A stretch of 53,420 nt of DNA from an uncultured Saprospiraceae bacterium (GTDB lineage Bacteria > Bacteroidota > Bacteroidia > Chitinophagales > Saprospiraceae): contig CALLXF010000012.1 of NCBI GenBank assembly GCA_938015805.1, positions 1 through 53,420 of the forward strand. Reading direction: 5' to 3'. The position numbers and the translations under genes are program-made. Below, in pieces: positions 50,234-53,420 of the stretch; the stretch's first letter is position 1; each line of letters opens with the position of its first letter. The notes under the pieces are model-generated. The model did not search any database, was not told the origin of the DNA, and worked only from the letters and a program-made list of their open reading frames with translations.

Positions 50234-51671
50234 AGATTTAGAAAATATACTTAAAGAAAAGTATGCAGCCGAGCAGTTTGAACTAGATCATGATGCATTA
50301 TGGTCTAGAGTTTATCCAGAAATAAAAAAGGATAAAAAACGACCTTTTGGTTTTTGGATGATAGGACTAGGATTACTGATTTTAGTTGCGGGATTATGGA
50401 TGACCTTAGGATTTCCATCTCATGAGGTGAGTAATGATCTGTCCGCTGATGTCGAGAGCAGCAGCAAAAAGATCGCACAAGATGCTGATGTAATAAGCGA
50501 TAACGATATTCCCCGAGATCGGGCTATCTTACAACAAGAGGAGACAATAAGAAAGCAAGAAAGGATAGATAATAAAGATTACGCTTCTGCGAATGATGTT
50601 ACAGATATGCAAAAATCCATATCTACAAATACGATGACAGCGGTCTTTCCGGCAACCACGGATTTATTTTTACATCATACCGATGATAGTCATGCTACTT
50701 CTAATGTAGAAAAGCAAACTATAGGAGATCAGATAATTGTAGATCGCTATGCAGCGACAATTGTAGCAGAGTCGTCGACCTCTATTGCACCTATATTATC
50801 TGAGTTTAATTTAAGTATGAGTAAAGAAGTAGTTCCAATTATAATTAAGGCAATACCTGTTAAGTCATTTTTATTGCCAACCGACGATAGGAATATAAAT
50901 TTGGACCTATATCCAAAATCTGAGGGTAAGGTAACCGCTGCTTGTGATTTTAAGCACTGGAAATTTATGGATGTAATCGTAGGATATGGATGGTCATCTA
51001 GAGATTTATCTACTAATGATCTAAAGGCAATTCCACAACTTACCTTACGCGAATCTAATGAGCAATCCTTAGATGTGTTTTCTATAGATTTATTATGGAC
51101 TTATTCTTTTACGGATCATTGGGGTGTAAAATCAGGTATAGACTATCAGAGATTAACGGATAGAGCTACCCATCATTTTGAACGATCAGAGATAATTAGT
51201 GGAGACAGTGTGCTATTAGAAACTAAGTATGATGCAAACGGTGTCGTCAGTAATGTTTATGGCGAGGGAGATGAGTTACAGATTACAAAAACACTCAAGA
51301 CTCGATATAATCATTATCATAGTTTAGGCATACCTATGACTCTCGTTTATAGTAATGGAAGTGGACGTATGACATATGAGATCGGAGCCGGCCTGAGGCT
51401 GAGTAAAATGATAGCCGCTATTGGATTTATACAAGATACAGAAAATACAGAATATGATTTTTCTGATGATGCGGATCAGCTATATGGAAGGTCTTTTAAT
51501 ACAGAGATATTAATGGATGCAGGACTGCTTTATAAGCTGAGTAATAGACTCGGATGGAGAACTGGCCTGCAGTATAGATATGGATTAGATGGAGTAAACG
51601 CTGGTCTAAATCCAATTACGCAAAAATATAATTTAATAAAAATAACCACCGGACTGAGATATCAGTTCTAA
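50217..51671 (+). CDS. membrane-anchored protein with barrel-like C-terminus, possible anti-sigma factor
   Basis: A 484-aa protein. The first 40 residues are cytoplasmic and acidic/basic (MFRKDLENILKEKY, DHDALWSRVYPEI), followed by one membrane helix (FWMIGLGLLILVAGLWMTL, about 44-65) and a polar Ser/Asp-rich linker. The C-terminal part from about 240 (WKFMDVIVGYGWSS ... TGLQYRYGLDGVNAG ... LIKITTGLRYQF) alternates like an outer-membrane beta-barrel and ends in Phe. ECF sigma, anti-sigma-like membrane protein and barrel genes are common neighbours in Bacteroidota; the fused arrangement here is an inference. It starts inside the sigma gene (ATG 50217 or 50223). Confidence 0.7.
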   Translation: MQMFRKDLENILKEKYAAEQFELDHDALWSRVYPEIKKDKKRPFGFWMIGLGLLILVAGLWMTLGFPSHEVSNDLSADVESSSKKIAQDADVISDNDIPRDRAILQQEETIRKQERIDNKDYASANDVTDMQKSISTNTMTAVFPATTDLFLHHTDDSHATSNVEKQTIGDQIIVDRYAATIVAESSTSIAPILSEFNLSMSKEVVPIIIKAIPVKSFLLPTDDRNINLDLYPKSEGKVTAACDFKHWKFMDVIVGYGWSSRDLSTNDLKAIPQLTLRESNEQSLDVFSIDLLWTYSFTDHWGVKSGIDYQRLTDRATHHFERSEIISGDSVLLETKYDANGVVSNVYGEGDELQITKTLKTRYNHYHSLGIPMTLVYSNGSGRMTYEIGAGLRLSKMIAAIGFIQDTENTEYDFSDDADQLYGRSFNTEILMDAGLLYKLSNRLGWRTGLQYRYGLDGVNAGLNPITQKYNLIKITTGLRYQF

Positions 51672-51682
51672 AAATTAATAAC

Positions 51683-53230
51683 ATGAAAAAATTAATATTC
51701 TTAATAAGTTTTTGCTTTGTAGCATGGACAAGCGTGCAGTCACAGGACTGTTCCATACTGACCATTTCTAATAATACTAATATATCTCTAGATGGCAACG
51801 GAGAAGCTGTAGTCACTCCGGATATGCTTATGTTTGGAGATATCAGTCAGTGTAATTATGAGATTGCATTATCTCAGGATAATGGTAATAATAATTTTAC
51901 GATTGTAATTCCTTATGCAGCTTCTATCAATCTTACCTGTGAGTACATAGGTACTTATGTGGTAAGCGTAAGAGACATCGATTCTGGAAACACCGTCTGG
52001 GCATACTTAGGTATAGAGGATAAGATCGGAACTTGTTCTACTAGTTTTGGTCCTGATACATATTCTTTAGTCTATACAGCTAGAAATATTTCAGGGCTTA
52101 TAGAAACTGATGTAACGTTAAATGGAAATCTCGTTAATCAGGTTTACGATTGGTTAGATACGATCCCTAAGTCAGATTTAGTAGATGGCGAGAATGTGCT
52201 AAATTTCCCATCAACTAATTCTAATTTTCAGCTGGGAGGAATTTCTACATTAGATCTTGTAGAGGTCGCAAAGATGTTTGTAGAAGATCCTGAATTCCCT
52301 TTGCAGGCAGTTTTAGCAGACATGGATGGATCAGGCTATATTAATATTAATGACCTTGTCGTTTTAAGAAATGTAATCCTAAATTTACCTAATGCAGATT
52401 TAGCTGATAACCATTTATTTATGTCTAAAACATATGAATTTCCTTCTGACTTTGATCCTTTTGATTTTACTAACTTAAATTTTAGAGAATACAGATTTGA
52501 TAAAGATGATGTTACACAAGAAGATTTAGAGTTTTTTGTATATAGGCTCGGGAATATAGCGGGTAATGTGATAATTACGGATAGTATTTCTAATGATGAT
52601 GTAAGTAATAGATCAGCTAAACAGCTGATATTATCAGATAAAGAAGTCGTAACTGGTGAAACCATACTAGTCCCTATGACTCTAACTTCTGATGATTTTG
52701 ATATCAAAGGGTTACAGATAGGAATGGCTTTAAATGGACTGATACTAAAAAATGTAAATCATAATTACACAGGCAATTCTTTAATGTATAATTATATTTC
52801 TGATCAGGATTTAAGATTTTCATTATTGGATCAGGAAGGTAGTATGGATTTTAATATAACATTGGAATTCGAGGCCTTGGAGAATGGATCACTCAAGGAC
52901 ATGATTATATTGAATACCGATTTTGAGCAAATCGTAGCAGGCGATGATCAGCATGCCGTGATCGACTTAGATTTCCAGTCAGTGAGTTCGACTGTTGAGC
53001 TAGAGGATGTTTCTATACGTCTTATAGGAAATGAATTACAATTAATACTTCCAGAGAATCATAAGGATGCTATTGTGGTTTATGATGTTCAGGGTAGAGT
53101 ATTACATACCGTTATACCTACATCCTCTCTTATTGTCTTAGATATGAGTGATTTTTACGGTGGGATGTTTTTTATAAGCACATTAGTTAATGGTAAGCCA
53201 TCTACTAAAAAAATGGTTTTAATTAATTAG
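51683..53230 (+). CDS. secreted protein with dockerin-like repeat and T9SS sorting domain
   Basis: A 515-aa protein. Signal peptide ends SVQSQ (about residue 21). N-terminal NISLDGNGEAVVTPDMLMFGD segment of Bacteroidota adhesion-type proteins. A dockerin type I-like part at about 190-235, with calcium loop DMDGSGYININDLVVLRNVI. Then a cohesin-like or immunoglobulin-like region (LSDKEVVTGETILVPMTL) and a T9SS sorting domain at the end (YDVQGRVLHTVIP, GGMFFISTLVNG, KKMVLIN). Probably surface-attached or released; may bind partners through calcium. It starts 12 bp after the previous gene, so the locus is one operon. Confidence 0.83.
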   Translation: MKKLIFLISFCFVAWTSVQSQDCSILTISNNTNISLDGNGEAVVTPDMLMFGDISQCNYEIALSQDNGNNNFTIVIPYAASINLTCEYIGTYVVSVRDIDSGNTVWAYLGIEDKIGTCSTSFGPDTYSLVYTARNISGLIETDVTLNGNLVNQVYDWLDTIPKSDLVDGENVLNFPSTNSNFQLGGISTLDLVEVAKMFVEDPEFPLQAVLADMDGSGYININDLVVLRNVILNLPNADLADNHLFMSKTYEFPSDFDPFDFTNLNFREYRFDKDDVTQEDLEFFVYRLGNIAGNVIITDSISNDDVSNRSAKQLILSDKEVVTGETILVPMTLTSDDFDIKGLQIGMALNGLILKNVNHNYTGNSLMYNYISDQDLRFSLLDQEGSMDFNITLEFEALENGSLKDMIILNTDFEQIVAGDDQHAVIDLDFQSVSSTVELEDVSIRLIGNELQLILPENHKDAIVVYDVQGRVLHTVIPTSSLIVLDMSDFYGGMFFISTLVNGKPSTKKMVLIN

Positions 53231-53290
53231 TAGGCTGCAGCTTTTCTGTAACAGGTAACATCTTATAAATAGGAATAACCCAACACATAA

Positions 53291-53420
53291 ATGAAAAAGT
53301 ACTCATTCGTTTTACTCTTAATGACCCTGCAATTAGATGCGTACTCGCAGTGCGATGTAGTAATATGTAATCAGAGTATAAATATTTCTTTAGATAATAA
53401 TGGAAGTGCTGCCATATATC
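53291..53420 (+). CDS. secreted protein, N-terminal fragment, paralogue of the previous gene
   Basis: Open frame from ATG 53291 to the window edge, 43 codons visible. Signal peptide KKYSFVLLLMTLQLDAYSQ, then CDVVICNQSINISLDNNGSA, which parallels CSILTISNNTNISLDGNGEA in the preceding protein. Starts 61 bp after it. The product is truncated by the window end, so the full domain content is unknown. Tandem duplication of the secreted-protein gene is likely. Confidence 0.75.
   Translation, partial: MKKYSFVLLLMTLQLDAYSQCDVVICNQSINISLDNNGSAAIY

Overview
The window is a low-GC chromosomal segment of a Bacteroidota bacterium, most likely from the Saprospiria/Lewinella-like lineages (the class is an inference). 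Supporting signs are several secreted proteins with C-terminal type IX secretion (T9SS) sorting domains, TAnnTTTG-type -7 promoter boxes, no obvious Shine-Dalgarno sequences, the DUF4271-hemD gene pair, a TamB-TamA pair, and an ECF sigma factor followed by a membrane protein with a barrel-like C-terminus.

Region 1 (about 283-13607) looks like a 13.3 kb integrated mobile element. It is bounded by 20-bp direct repeats (19/20 identical), each with the AGTAC-N8-GTAC core geometry expected of a tyrosine recombinase site. It encodes a tyrosine recombinase beside the left repeat, two excisionase/MerR-like small DNA-binding proteins, a primase-VapE helicase, an iteron cluster right after the helicase gene (candidate replication origin), a zinc-finger/coiled-coil protein preceded by a perfect palindrome and TTGACG repeats, a block of four unrecognised genes that includes two 72-aa single-span membrane proteins, and two large secreted cargo proteins (trypsin/beta-helix/T9SS and a propeller-like T9SS protein). 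The order integrase - regulators - Prim/VapE - iterons resembles phage satellites (SaPI/PICI type), but no capsid, packaging or conjugation gene is recognisable. On both sides lie copies of a tRNA-like structured repeat with conserved ends and three hairpins of conserved geometry but different sequence, punctuated by terminator hairpins.

Region 2 (13.9-31.3 kb) is core-like chromosome. It holds a meta-cleavage lower pathway (mhpD-mhpF-[S23 four-helix-bundle gene]-mhpE), small membrane proteins, a CDP-alcohol phosphatidyltransferase-like protein, GtrA, histidine degradation genes (hutH, hutU), a NUDIX hydrolase, hemD, DUF4271, a two-component system, and fructose-1,6-bisphosphatase. Between the response regulator and fbp are three tandem copies of a roughly 70-nt unit ending in a covarying terminator, a candidate small-RNA or micro-ORF family.

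Region 3 (31.3-47.7 kb) has a DPP-IV-like S9 peptidase, an MscS channel, a DASS/TrkA-C transporter, TamB and TamA, a YihY membrane protein, a small HVA1/TUDOR protein, a coiled-coil lipoprotein and a HI0933-type flavoprotein. Region 4 (47.9 kb to the end) is a regulatory/secretion locus: carboxypeptidase-regulatory-like lipoprotein, ECF sigma factor, an overlapping membrane-anchored protein with a barrel-like C-terminus, then two tandem related secreted proteins, the second cut by the window edge.

Across the host part, but never inside the element, a 17-bp hairpin-forming word (CATTGGCGAAAGCCAAA, GAAA tetraloop) recurs exactly four times, with further variants, both in intergenic DNA and inside genes.
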